This document shows, in pieces, positions 20,996 through 32,204 of a stretch of DNA of 64,000 bases. The stretch lies in NCBI GenBank assembly GCA_029204225.1, contig CM055095.1:43427184-43491183 (forward strand), given 5' to 3'. Origin of the DNA: Diphasiastrum complanatum. Its lineage: Eukaryota; Streptophyta; Lycopodiopsida; Lycopodiales; Lycopodiaceae. Under the pieces are notes generated by a model. The model was given only the letters and a program-made list of their open reading frames with translations. It was not told the origin of the DNA and did no database searches. Made by a program: the position numbers and the translations under genes. The first letter of the stretch is position 1. Each line of letters starts with the position of its first letter.

Positions 20996-22330
20996 TTAAC
21001 ACTCCACACCATTGACAACTGCATCCTCTATGTGCAACTCATATACAGGAGGAAACCCACTATTTGAATAGCACATAACAGATTTCCTAAACCCACGAAC
21101 ATGTACCTTATTATTGCGATCACATGTTTTTAAGGAACCTGAACGATGTTTTGCTACTTGAGAAAGGAATGTCTTTATCCTCAAAAATTCAGCCTCACTA
21201 CACTCTACATCAGCTAGTGCAACGGTCCTAGCACGCAAATGGCATTTTCCTTCCTTAGGATTGAACCATGCTTCAACTATTGGGTTACTTCCAAAGCAGC
21301 ATGAGGTTTTTCCATTTTCTTCTTGCACTAAGGGGCTCATATCATCAGCACAGGCCACCGCCCCTTCCTTGTGGGTCTTTGCACCTCCACCTATGATCAC
21401 ACATATACTACCTCTCACAACCTTGAGAGCTATGTCATTGCAAGGCTTCAAGTTCTCCACCCAGCATCCAAAAGAGTAAATCTGTCTCCTTGTTGGACGA
21501 GACAGTTTGTCACATACGAGGTGCATGGCAACGCAGAAAAGCAGATTGATGTTGTTGTAAAGCACAACCCTCAGCGTTGTGCTGAACTCCAAAATTGCTG
21601 ACGTTAGACTCAACATGGTCGGATACAACCAATGCACTTGTTTTGTTTGCAGGAACAAACCCAGCAAATTCAAAAACTTCAGTAGTTTCTCCTCGGAGAC
21701 TGACAGGTTCACTGGCAGAAGCAGGTCATTGTCTAAACCCCTGATGATCTGGTTCTCTAATATTAAACTGTCAAGCACTTCTGTTAAGGTCATGACACCT
21801 CCAGTTGCCACTTGCTGCCAAAACTCTTTATAACCTTTTAGAAATGCGGTAGTGGGAGCTACTCTCTCCATTTCCAGAAGAGAGTGCCATATTTTCTCTG
21901 TTATGTAATATGACATGACCCCATTGAGGAACAACATATTTTCTCCCCTTCTCTCCAGAACAAAATCAACCTTCAAGTAGGACGACTTTATCTGTGTTCT
22001 GCCCTTACCAGCTGCGGATTCTTCTGCCTGTCTCCATTCGCCGGTACAGGTCACATGGCAACGCACCGTCTTGTATATCCGACCCTCGAACCCTTTCAGT
22101 TGAGCGTACGCTCGGGACAGGCCGAAGGGCAACAGCAACCAGCTCGCAACAAAGCTTTGTATGAGCGCCCCGACGGGTGTGAACTTACATATCTGCCAGA
22201 AACCAAGACAGAACTGCAAAGCCAAAAGCACGCTAGACAAAATCGTTTTTGCTTGAGATGGCGCCATACTTGACTGGTAGTGCGTGAGAACAACACTGAG
22301 AGTCAGAGCAACACTGAGAGTCTGGACCAA
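20996..22330 (-). CDS. Unrecognised 444-residue ORF with hydrophobic N-terminus
   Basis: This is the longest uninterrupted reading frame in the window. The first Met is at 22330, but residues 1-21 include a short repeat (TLSVALTLSVVLTH), and the second Met (22267, MAPSQAKTILSSVLLALQF) is a plausible start. A hydrophobic N-terminal stretch (residues ~28-75, with LALQFCLGFW and SFVASWLLLPFGL) suggests one or two membrane segments or a signal anchor. The rest is mixed, with a Cys-rich middle (SCCFGSN) and C-terminal NGVEC. I recognise no domain. No introns, frameshifts or stops occur, unlike the nearby transposon genes. It could be a real single-exon gene or the last exon of one. Confidence 0.45.
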   Translation of the reverse strand: MVQTLSVALTLSVVLTHYQSSMAPSQAKTILSSVLLALQFCLGFWQICKFTPVGALIQSFVASWLLLPFGLSRAYAQLKGFEGRIYKTVRCHVTCTGEWRQAEESAAGKGRTQIKSSYLKVDFVLERRGENMLFLNGVMSYYITEKIWHSLLEMERVAPTTAFLKGYKEFWQQVATGGVMTLTEVLDSLILENQIIRGLDNDLLLPVNLSVSEEKLLKFLNLLGLFLQTKQVHWLYPTMLSLTSAILEFSTTLRVVLYNNINLLFCVAMHLVCDKLSRPTRRQIYSFGCWVENLKPCNDIALKVVRGSICVIIGGGAKTHKEGAVACADDMSPLVQEENGKTSCCFGSNPIVEAWFNPKEGKCHLRARTVALADVECSEAEFLRIKTFLSQVAKHRSGSLKTCDRNNKVHVRGFRKSVMCYSNSGFPPVYELHIEDAVVNGVEC

Positions 22331-22379
22331 ACGTTTGTTCCAGTAGATCTAGAAGAAGATTCAAGCGTAACTTAAGCTA

Positions 22380-23180
22380 TGATCTTTTCAGCATGCAAAC
22401 CTGAGTAGATTATACTTAGGCCCGCTCAAATCTGGTTCTTCCATCTGCTGATTGAGCATTTTCTTTACGAGGAGTCGAGTACAGGGAATCACACTACCAG
22501 GTAAAGTTACAATATACGAAAAGGCAGTGATGATCTTGGCTCTGCTGATCGCATTTGTGGGAACCACTGTTGGCCTAACACAGAATCAAATTAATCAATG
22601 GTAGAGTGGTGATTTACATGAGAATCGAGCCTTATGCTTTGCTGGTAATTAGATCACAAAGGGTAGTTTCTCATGCAAAATAGCTAGTTTTATTGTGAAT
22701 ATAAAGCTTAACATAAAGATGCGTACTGCATACGCTGGTGGAGCAGGCTGTACAAGCTGCTCAACATAAAGATGCGTACCGCATGGCATCCACAAAAGCC
22801 TCAAAGTTCAAATTTCTCTTTTGCTGTGGCTGTGGCAGTAGAACATTCGCAGAGGCCAAAACCTGCCGGCTACGTACTCATCAGCATTAGCAATTACCAA
22901 ATAGTTCGATGTTGGCTAGTATTAGGTAGTTCGTAACTGGAAAATGTATAGCATCAAGAAACATGTATAGTGATCACTTATAAGTAGTAGTTTGATGCAG
23001 GCTAGTAACATAGGAGGACTACCCAAGGGAATCAACCCAAGGGAATCAGACAACAAATGAAGAGAAGAGACAAGTACATCTCTTTTTAAGCGACTTTGCA
23101 CAGATGTCATCAAGAGAGTCGACGATAGTGAAAGCACTAGCTCAGACTTTGATAACTCAAAGGTTTCTGCCCCGCTGCAC
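22380..23180. other. Intergenic DNA, no supported gene
   Basis: A local duplication is visible: CATAAAGATGCGTAC occurs twice near 22713 and 22766. No recognised motif is present on either strand. Confidence 0.35.
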
Positions 23181-23183
23181 GTA

Positions 23184-24150
23184 ATGAGTGTGGTAGGAGA
23201 ACCCAAGGCATCTACGATGCATGTATACATCCAGACCAAAGTGCAGAAAAGACTAGAGAAAGGACCAACCAAATCCGTTACTATAAGACCTGTTAGTGGC
23301 TCATCGAAATCTTTATATGGTGGTGAATACCACAATCCCACTGTTGAACAAGGGAACTTTAGATGAATGAAGAAATTGATAAGAGAAGCCCAAGCCAGAG
23401 AGACAGCCCAAGAGCATGACAAGGTCCAACCCAAGGGTGAAAACGATCGACGACCGAATGCTTCCCCCCGTTTTCCTAGTGAATCCAAGGTTACTGTAGT
23501 TCATTCATGAGACCTAATAGAATGCACATGAGCATTCTAGTTTGGAGATCTCTTTATATAACAAGGAGGTGGAAAAGGACCATACGAATGTCTTAGTCAA
23601 TCTATTGAGAGGAGATGTCTGATTATCATCGGGCACCTTGCTCAAAATGCATCCGACCCTCTAGGAAGGATTGAAAACATACATAGATGGACCAAGCAGT
23701 GATAGATCAAACATGCACCCTACCAATCTGGTGTCAGCGAATGAAAGAGTTGAAGGATCACAACCAGCCCACCAAGTAGAAGTAGGATGAGAAAAAGATA
23801 CGAAATACATCATGATCACAATCATGCATTGTGGGTTTCCACGAGAATCAGCCATAGTTGATAGAAGATCTGAAGTGAACATCATCTCCTCCAAGCTATT
23901 CCATGCATGGAGACTCACTCATATGGTGAGTGCTCTTTTTACGACAACCAAGTGTAAAATAATTAGGCATCACCAAGGAGGTACATATCAAGGTAGTAGG
24001 AATCTGATTCATGCTGGATTTTGCAGTCTTGGACTTGCTTGAATCCCCCCAATTCTATAGTGTCCTATTGGGAAGACAATGTCTCAGAACGTCACAAGCG
24101 CTTCTTCACGATTGGGGACAGAATCATATCATCTTGTAGAATCACAATTT
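23184..24150 (+). pseudogene. Ty3/Gypsy gag-protease remnant
   Basis: In the frame from 23812 a degenerate retropepsin core reads SAIVDRRSEVNIIS (about 23850), where the usual DTGS or DSGS has become DRRS. About 170 bases on come DFAVLDLLESPQF, VLLGRQCL and ALLHDWGQNHII (about 24022-24139, after a frame change), matching the 'VLDL....LGRPWL....A..HDW' region after plant Gypsy proteases. Upstream basic ORFs (23184-23366) may be Gag linker. The loss of the catalytic Asp-Thr/Ser-Gly motif and several stops show it is dead. Confidence 0.5.
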
Positions 24151-25330
24151 TGTAGTAAAGATCGATTCCAATATCTGGCCAAAACCAACCGACCAAAGAG
24201 CCATGGTTGCCAACTCTACCACAACAAACCATTTTGATGAGGAATCAGATGATGGATGTCATTGGAGGAGAATTGTCATACATGACGATTTGCAAACCGA
24301 TGTAGTAAACTGGACCGAAGCCTTGACTATGATGGATTGTTTGCAGTTTGATGTCACATCTAATGAATAATCGCCAAGCAAAGGTCAGCCATAGACGCTT
24401 CCTTTGATGAAGATGATATTCCGTTGAACAGACGAGTAGAGCAAACGAAAAAGTCCAGTGAAGAGCATCAAGATTCCGCACTGTCACACTTTATGATGAG
24501 CCTAGAGACTATATCCCATGAACCACTACTATAAAATTTGCAATGAAAAGGAAATAGAAGCTCTTCAGGTGTCTAGCTTGGAGGAAGGTTGTGAATATGA
24601 GGATGAATATTTTTTCAGATATGTTGATCCACATCATTTCAAGCCTGTCCCAAAATCACAAGGGAACATATCCACAAAAGGCTCCAATGAACAAAAATCT
24701 CATAGAAACAACTGAACCCCTCAAGGCAATGTTGTAGCAGCCGAATGGACACGGTATCTGAAGGATATATGACTAGTGTCCCGATAACCATGAACGATCT
24801 CTTACGAGAATGCATGGACTGGGACCTAGTCAAGGATGAAGCTCTATACAAGCTAGAAGTTTCACTGTGGGACAACAGTATCAAGATGGTGAAAGACCCA
24901 ACCACCAGTCATCGTTCGAATTCACTGAGGCATGCCAAAGGAAAAGGAGACTATCACTCTGGATCCCCTATTTGGAGGCTCTTAAAAAAGAAAAGCTCAT
25001 GTCCCCATTGCAGAGTTGAGTCCGAAGGCATCAAAGATATCAAGACTCCTGACAAAGCCTTGAAAAGGACAAGAATTAACAATGATAAGCCAACCACCAA
25101 GACGTCCCGAGAATGTAAGCCTCTCTACAAGGCTAAAACTGATGAGTGGAAAGCCAAGAGTGACAAACGAGGAATCAAGACGAAGATAATGACCTCCCAC
25201 CGAATGCACAAAAAATATGGCAAGACATCGTTGAAGAAGCCAAGCCTATGCACGATGTACCACAATACTTCAAGGACTATGAAAATGACACAGCATAGAC
25301 GATGTCATATTATGGAGAGAAATATTTAAA
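24150..25330 (+). pseudogene. Decayed ORFs, probably Gypsy pol linker
   Basis: Short plus-strand ORFs (24518-24715; 24745-25329) follow the Gypsy protease. The second is a 194-codon Lys-rich frame with a CPHC pair but no RT or integrase motif. Position suggests retroelement origin; the sequence alone does not prove it. Confidence 0.3.
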
Positions 25331-25980
25331 CAAATAAAATGTATATCAAATGAGAAAGCTATACTTCTAGAGAATATTTTCTTTGAAATAAGTCTAATTT
25401 TATTGCTTCCAAGTAAAGTAAAAACATACAACATGATCTAAACGAAAGTAACTAATTTTGTTTGTATTCTCACATTTTGCAAAAATGTAAGACTACATAG
25501 AAAATTAGACTTTGATTCAATCTCTCAATAAACTATCTTTTTGTAGCAACATCTATAAGAAGTGTACGCATACATGTGGACATAATAAGTCAATGCAAGA
25601 CATGAAACAAACTTATTGACTCCCCAGGCCTGCCTCCATAGAAATAGTGTAACATAATTAGTGGTGGGTTGCATCCAATCTTTATGAATATAGTGAGTTG
25701 ATTTCTTTCAAAGTCCTACTACTATAATTGTTTGTCATTTTATTCTAGTAAATGATGAAAATAATTCACCTTAAACATGTAGAAAACACATCAAAAGTAT
25801 GAGTTGTGAGCTACAAAACTGCACTAGAGCATATGCACTTATGGACTTTGTATTTATATGATCATCAACAAAGTTTAAATTTGAAAATCCATAAAGTTAA
25901 GGTGTAGATCCTCCATACATCATGCCAAAATATCTAGATCCCGAGATGTATCTCAATATACTTTTTCCTAGCTTCCAATG
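25331..25980. other. AT-rich DNA, no gene seen
   Basis: No motif or repeat is recognised on either strand. Confidence 0.4.
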
Positions 25981-25987
25981 AGCCTCA

Positions 25988-26751
25988 CTAGGATCTTGTC
26001 ATAAATTGGCTTAATCTAACACAATAGCCTAGATTGAGTCTTGTGATGGTTAGATATATAAGAGATCCTATTAGCCTTATATAGAGATTAATGTCCTTGA
26101 AGGATCTTTCATTATGTCTTATAGTTAGCTTTACATTAGATTCCATAGGTGTAGAAACAAGTCTGTAAGTATCCATATGAAATCTTTTAAGAATAGAATT
26201 AGCATGCTTCTCTTGACAAATGAAAGTGGTTATGGAAGTTCCACTCCTATTCTAAGGATATATTGCAAGTAACCAATATCTTGAACCTCAAACTCATTTT
26301 TGAGAGCTATCTTGAGATCATCTATATCTTGCTTATTACAACCACTCAAAATAATGTCATCTACATAGATTAAGAGGATAGTAACATCACTATCATTCAT
26401 TCCAAAGTAGAGTGAATGATCATACTCACTCATTATGAAGTTTTGAGAGAGTAGAAAAGAATTAAGCTTAACATACCAGCTCCTTGGTGCTTGCTTAAGC
26501 CCATAAAAGTCCGTTGAAGTAAGCACACCATATTAGGCTTGTCTTGAGATGTGTAGCCCTTGGGTTGCTCCATGTAAAACATTCCAATCAAAAAGTTTAG
26601 CAAGAGAAATGAGTAGTCGAATGCTTACCATATGTGCCTCATGTGCAAAGGTCTCATCATTGTCAATACCATACTCTTGGGCATATACTTTCTTTTGGAT
26701 GATTAGGAGATGCATGATGCAATTCCTTGATCCCTTTTGATCCACTATCAT
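25988..26751 (-). pseudogene. Copia reverse-transcriptase fragment
   Basis: Read leftward: YAQEYGIDNDETFAHEAHM (about 26680), then, after a frame change, DFYGLKQAPRSWYVKLNSFL (about 26510-26452), the catalytic ILLIYVDDIILSG (about 26370-26333), QDIGYLQYILRI, and after another shift STPMESNVKL and YIRLIGSLIYLT. This is the order of a Copia RT running into the RNase H linker. The YVDD box is intact, but frameshifts and the missing flanks make it non-functional. No LTR can be tied to it. Confidence 0.8.
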
Positions 26752-26789
26752 TTAAAGATTGAATTTTTTTTTTTTCATACCATCACCTT

Positions 26790-27798
26790 TGTTGGAGGGT
26801 TTGCAGATCCCAAGGCAACCCTAACCCTAGTTAATAAGTGAGAGGGATTTGGCACCCTGCATGTGTAAGTCCAACCCGATGATCACATAGTTATTTGATT
26901 AGTTACAAGTCAATACAAGGACTTTAGGCCTTTTTCCGGGACTTTTAATGTCGCATGGCCTAAATGTCAAGTTAGTGAATAAAGTTGGGTTTCCCTCCAG
27001 TTTGGATGGTTCCCACTCTTTTTTAAATTTGAATAATTAGGGAGGCAGAAATGGACCAATAGGATTCTGAGGCTAGGGTCCTCCTCTCTACTATGAAAAG
27101 GGACCAACTCGAGTTCCTACACATGTTTTATTTCTCCATTTCAATAAAGCAGATTGGTTCTCTTGTGAAATGGATTTATGAATGTCCTTGCTCTCTGTCA
27201 CTTTTCCTCCATCTCTCATGCTTTCTTTGGTTTTGCTAATTGTTGGATTTGATTGTTATTGGGATTGCATGTTATTATACTTTTACGAGAGAGAAAGAGT
27301 AAGCTATTTGTTGTGGATCTAGTGTTAGTGGATGTAGTGTTAATGTTTAGGGTTAATGGATGTTAGAGTTAGATGTGAATCTTCCATTCATGCTGAAATC
27401 TGAACTAGACTATCGCTCTCATGGGAACGAATCTATGCGTGAGAACTAACTTCATCTCTTTGATGCTAGATTGATTAGATCTTGGATTGAGGTTAGACAA
27501 AGAAAGAAACCCACTACAATTTTGGCACCGTTGCTGATGAAGTGAATTTTTGTGTATAGAATGTTGATTTTATCATGTATATGAATCCACATGTGTATGT
27601 ACTGATATTGTATGGTTGTTGTATGGACAAGGATAGTAAGATATGATATTTAAGTGTTTATGACAAGTTCTTGTTGATTTTTCATCTTAATGTGTACTTG
27701 ATGCATGATTTCTACATTGGTAATGAAGCTAGATGTGCTCTCCAAATCAGCTAAAGATCAAAGGGCATAATTAGATCATTTGGATCTGATTTTTTCAC
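26790..27798 (+). repeat. Candidate 5' LTR region before Copia primer site
   Basis: A stretch starting TGTTGGAGGG (26790) and ending TTTTTCA (27797) sits four bases before TGGTATCAGAGC (27802). TG...CA ends and the adjacent primer site suggest a ~1.0 kb LTR. It holds TTCAATAAAGCAG (poly(A)-type signal, about 27143). However, TTGGCACCGTTGCT at 27522-27534 looks like a Gypsy primer site, so this may be a Gypsy LTR plus a shorter Copia LTR. No second copy is in the window to decide. Confidence 0.4.
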
Positions 27799-27801
27799 AT
27801 G

Positions 27802-27813
27802 GTATCAGAGCTT
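27802..27813 (+). promoter_or_regulatory. Copia primer-binding site (tRNA-iMet)
   Basis: TGGTATCAGAGC is the plant Copia minus-strand priming site complementary to initiator tRNA-Met. It is followed by a ~560-base leader and a Gag start at 28373. Confidence 0.8.
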
Positions 27814-28372
27814 TGTTACAGGATATATATGGAGGAGAAGCCAATTCTAGTGGTTGATATGGAGACGCCATTAATTCTAGAGTGTGCTAGAGTGGTTCCT
27901 TGTCAAAATCAAGCATTTCCAAGTGTATAAAAAGGATCTTTGTGATCCAAAGCTCAATTTAGGCCAAAAGACTTGTAGTAGGCAAATTTCCTTCCCTACT
28001 TGTTGGATTTTGGCGAGTTTTATTGCATAAGAAAGGATTTAAATCATTCTCCAAGATTCTATATCTAGTTCCTAGCTTTTTCATATAGAATTTGTGTGAT
28101 TCAATATATCTAAAGTTGATAGGATCTCTTGATTTTGAAGTTGCTAGACATTTCAAGAGTGCGTTTCAATCTTAAAAGAGTGCAAAAATTCATGATATTG
28201 TAGGGTGATCAAGTGCCATCAATTTTATGTGTTGGATTGGCTAGTTTTGTGCAAGAAAGAGATTTGAGAGGTTTCATATCTTTGTGATTTCTTCTTGGAT
28301 TTACTTGTTGAATTTCAAGATAGTGCTAATTGCATTGGACCAGATTGAAAGAGGAGATCAAATCATTGCAAC

Positions 28373-29019
28373 ATGGCTACAGATGGAGGCTTTATGTTGG
28401 AGAGCAATGATAGGCTTACCTCAAGCAACTATTCAACTTGGAAGGTGAGAATGGAGTCTTTGCTTGATATGAATGAATTGATGGATATTGTTATAGGTGT
28501 GGAGGAGAGACCTTTGGAACCTCAAGAACAATTGAGTATGATAGGAGGACAAAGAAAGCTCTTCATGTGATCAAGATGAATGTGACAAATGAACTTCTCA
28601 AGGAAGTTGGTAAGTGCACTACATTTAGTAAGGCTTGGGAAACTTTAAAGAAGATTTATGAGTCCAAGTCTACATTAAGGATTCTAACCATTAGGAGAAA
28701 AATATTTGAAAGTGTACAAAAGAAGGATAACAGTGCGCATGCTTTTGTTTTGAGAGTTAAAGATTTGAATGATGAACTAGCATGTATTGGAGAGAGCATT
28801 AAGGATGTTGAGCTTGTGCAAGTAGTTCTTAATGGCTTATTGGATGATCATGCTAACTTGGTGCAAAGCTTTTCTATTCAAAATAAATTGCCAAGTATGG
28901 AGGACTTGCAAGAAATCTTGGTTAATGAGGAGTTTAGGCTTCTATCAAGAGGAGGATCCACTTTTTCAATAACTACTCACAAGACTATTTGTTTGGAAAC
29001 ACCAAATTGGAAGCTGTAG
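28373..29019 (+). pseudogene. Copia Gag (UBN2-type), truncated
   Basis: The start ATG lies in ACATGGCTACAG. The protein shows the Copia Gag pattern: RLTSSNYSTWKVRMESLL, a frame change near 28567, then TFSKAWETLKKIYESKS, RRKIFESVQKKD, VLRVKDLNDELACIGESI and LQEILVNEEFRLL. It stops after SRGGSTFS, before the Lys-rich and zinc-knuckle part present in the sister copy at 32.2 kb. The similarity breaks near 28970 and the downstream ~3 kb holds no pol. It is the same family as 32205-33150 and the reversed fragment at 40.87-41.29 kb. Confidence 0.75.
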
Positions 29020-30410
29020 TTTCTAGCATATCAACCAAGAATCCACATTGTATTATTACCATTTGACCTTGTAATTTCATATCACTATGCACTCTTTTTC
29101 ACTATTGGGCTTTGTGACTTAAGTATCAAAAAAGTCCCCCTGCAATCATGTAAAAAATTTCTTCAAAAAATATCATCCACAAACAAAACTCATTTCCATT
29201 TAGAATAAAGTTTGAAGACATTCATATCTATTCATCATGAGCCTTTATTATGATATTTACTTATGTCATGTAGCCCTTCTTAACCTCCACTTCACAATAT
29301 AACATGTTATCATTGCATCCAACATTGTATGTATCCTCATGACATGTCCATCCATTTGCATTCAATATAAATCTGTGTCCATCAACATAGCTTATTGCAA
29401 TGCTCGTGTATGTCTCATCTAAATTACATCTATACCATGTTGAAGAATCATCTGAGTGCATATGTCATCCACTTGAATTCTATCAGGTCAAATGTCAACA
29501 CTTGAAGCATTAGTGACTAGATTGAGTTCAAATAGACAAATCGACAAGTAATTTGAATAGATCCATACACAAATCAATGATAGATCTAAACCAAAATGGA
29601 TTGATCACATTGACACTTTCCATCAATTTAGATTTTGGCACTTGCACAACCTTGAACATGTTAGTTGGCACATCATTGTTAGCTGCCACTTATGTTGGCC
29701 ATGTCATTAGTATCAAGGGTGACTATAGTCATCTTGGAACTCACCACATCATATGCCACTTCAACATCAACACTATCTCAACTAAGTGTCTTTAACACTT
29801 AGAAAAGCTCCACGGAGTGGCTATAAATAGGATTAGGTCATGAATATATTTTTTCGATGAGCTCTTGCCAATTCTTAACAATACTTACTTGAAATCTAAA
29901 TGCTTTGAGCTTGCTACTTGCATACTGCTCACTCGGCCAAATATGAGGGGACTTGGTCACACATCCAATTCGAAGCCCTCAATTCTCCCATCATCACTAT
30001 TCCATCATCATTGAAACACTCCTTGCCAACACTTACTCCATAACAACTTATTTGCATAGTGTAAGCACAAATTTGGATGTTACAACTATAGGATTACCAA
30101 CATCACCCTAGACTCCAATCCATTTTCAACCCCAATATCAAGCACACTTCATACTCAAGTGGGTGCTCCACCTATCATATATCTTCACATGTGCCCATGT
30201 TCACCTACCTCCCTAACCTTTCAATTCTCTAGAGCTCTAAGTTGCCACTAATACTACCACTTCCTCCACCACCATCCATTGCGCAAAAAGCTATCACACC
30301 AAGACTTGAGATTGTTGTCTATGTCACAATGGCCCAAAGCCCTCCATATTATCCATCCACCTCACATGGAAGGACTCTTGTGCACTATTGAAGAAAATGC
30401 CACTTACCCC
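29020..30410. other. Intergenic DNA, no supported gene
   Basis: Many short ORFs on both strands carry no motif. CA-rich, cytosine-biased stretches (29.9-30.4 kb) contrast with the flanks but show no coding signature I can name. Confidence 0.35.
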
Positions 30411-30417
30411 ACCTCTG

Positions 30418-30464
30418 CCAAATCGTTGGTAGGGCAAAAAATTTTGCCTGGTAGGGACGATTTG
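30418..30464. repeat. Short imperfect palindrome
   Basis: Outer CAAATCGT against ACGATTTG and inner GGCAAAA against TTTTGCC surround AATT, making a ~46-base hairpin with two internal mismatched patches (TTGGTAG / TGGTAGG). Confidence 0.5.
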
Positions 30465-30972
30465 TAGGAGGGCAAAATCGGAAGTTGATTACTTCCATTT
30501 TGTGGATCGTTACCAAAACTTCTACAAACACTAGAGAAAAATTTGTAGCAAGAATTTGCACATCCAATGGAAAGTTAAAACAAATTCCATACCAAAAAAT
30601 CAAGACAGTAGCATGGTTGACTTAATCCAAGACTACAATTTCCATGCGACAAAGAATGCATGAACAAGTAATTGTAATATTTGTAAACAACAACATATTC
30701 AAACTTCCATAGTACAAGATAACTAAAAGATGCCATAACAAAATTTTGGTTGGCGAGGCATTTTTTTTGCCCTCTAGGCTATTATTCTTGTTTCTAAGTG
30801 ATTTAAACAATCTGCCTTTCTTTTTAATTACACAAACTAGGTAATCTAGAGTCAATTGTCACATTGGTACCTTCTGATTACACATGCAACTATCAATCAA
30901 CATAGAATTGAATGGTACTGTATAGACTCTAGAGAGGTTTCCACACTTTCTTGAATGTTAAAAATTACTTGT

Positions 30973-31037
30973 ACTTGATGAGCTGGTAATCTAGATTCAA
31001 TTGTTTGTATTGATTCTAGATTACCAACTCATCAAGT
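30973..31037. repeat. 29-base inverted repeat with 7-base loop
   Basis: Arms 30973-31001 (ACTTGATGAGCTGGTAATCT...) and 31009-31037 pair at 27 of 29 positions. This is a tight hairpin-forming sequence with no ORF. Confidence 0.7.
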
Positions 31038-31103
31038 GCTTAATCCTCTAACTTTGTTTTGAGTGCATGTCCATTGGCTAAAATAAAATTATCTAAATCT
31101 CAT

Positions 31104-31408
31104 CAACACATTCTCAAGTCTTGCAACAAAAGATGTTGCATTGTTTTTCAAATTCTCAAAATGCATAAGCAAGCCTGTTGTAGGCAATTTGTTTTTCCTT
31201 ACAACTATACTCATTGGCAAGTAGGGCTAGAGGGCAATTTTTTTGTGCTAGTGATCTGGCATGGCAATTTTTGTTTTCCCTGTAGCTCTACTTGCCGGTG
31301 AGTAGAGCTACAAGTCAAAACAACATTTCCTATAATAGGTTTGCTTATGCATCTTGAGAATCTTAAAAAAATGCAATTGCTTTTCTTGCAAGACTTGAGA
31401 ATGTGTTG
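31104..31408. repeat. ~305-base foldback with ~145-base arms
   Basis: The left arm starts CAACACATTCTCAAGTCTTG (31104) and the right arm ends with the complement, CAAGACTTGAGAATGTGTTG (31389-31408). Pairing continues inward through GCATAAGCAA, TAGGMAAT, GGCAAGTAG and GGCAATTTTT to a centre near 31256. It is a long, imperfect near-palindrome, hence a foldback element or small-RNA precursor-like hairpin. Confidence 0.7.
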
Positions 31409-32204
31409 GTAAGGGTTTGGAAAAGGAAGAGCTGCCAACACTGGTAGATGAATGGGAGCCGCTTGAAATGGTCCTGCTGAATGGGAGTAGCTTGTTGGAA
31501 CCTACACTAAGAATAATAAAGCCTTGCCGAACAATGACTATATTGAGAAGAAAGAGCAAGAAGAAAGAGCAACATTACTTGTTGGTAGAAATGTCTAGTG
31601 AGTAGAGCCGGGGGCAAATTGTTTTTGCCCTATCAACAATCTACTAATGTTGAATGATTTTTTTTTACTGCTTGCATCCATTTTGTTGAATGATATTATT
31701 TTTCAATTGTTGATGAAGTTTATTCTTGAAAAAAGAGCTAATTTAAGAAGTTATAAAAGCTCACTAGGAGAGTTCAGTTACTTGTGGATGAAGCAAAAAA
31801 TACAACTTAATCTATAGCATTTGTAAAATTTGCCTCTTCAACAATGATTCCAGTGGCATCATTGGAAGAGTCTAGACCATAGTAAAAAATAGAGAATCAT
31901 AGGTAGGAGGAGGCTAGAACATTGATGGAGATCGAGCTCTACTTTGCAAAAGATAAATAGCCTAAGATTAAGGATGTGGATAGAGAGTGCACTATATTAA
32001 ATAATGTGCATTAAAATTTAGCGATAGTGTCAAAGCCATTAGATATGACTTTGGAGTTGTTGGATCAATCAGTTAAGCAAGATAATGGGCTAGAAAAACA
32101 TGTGAAGTCATAGATCAAGGATGATGAGTTTACACATGCTCAAACTATTGAAGATACTAAGCTTATACTAGATGACATGATTTTATTGACAAAATATGTG
32201 TGTG

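Noticed and set aside
22922..23488. 188-codon reverse-strand ORF
   Set aside because: No motif, Ser/Leu-rich composition, and it lies opposite a Gypsy-like plus-strand region; probably a chance frame.
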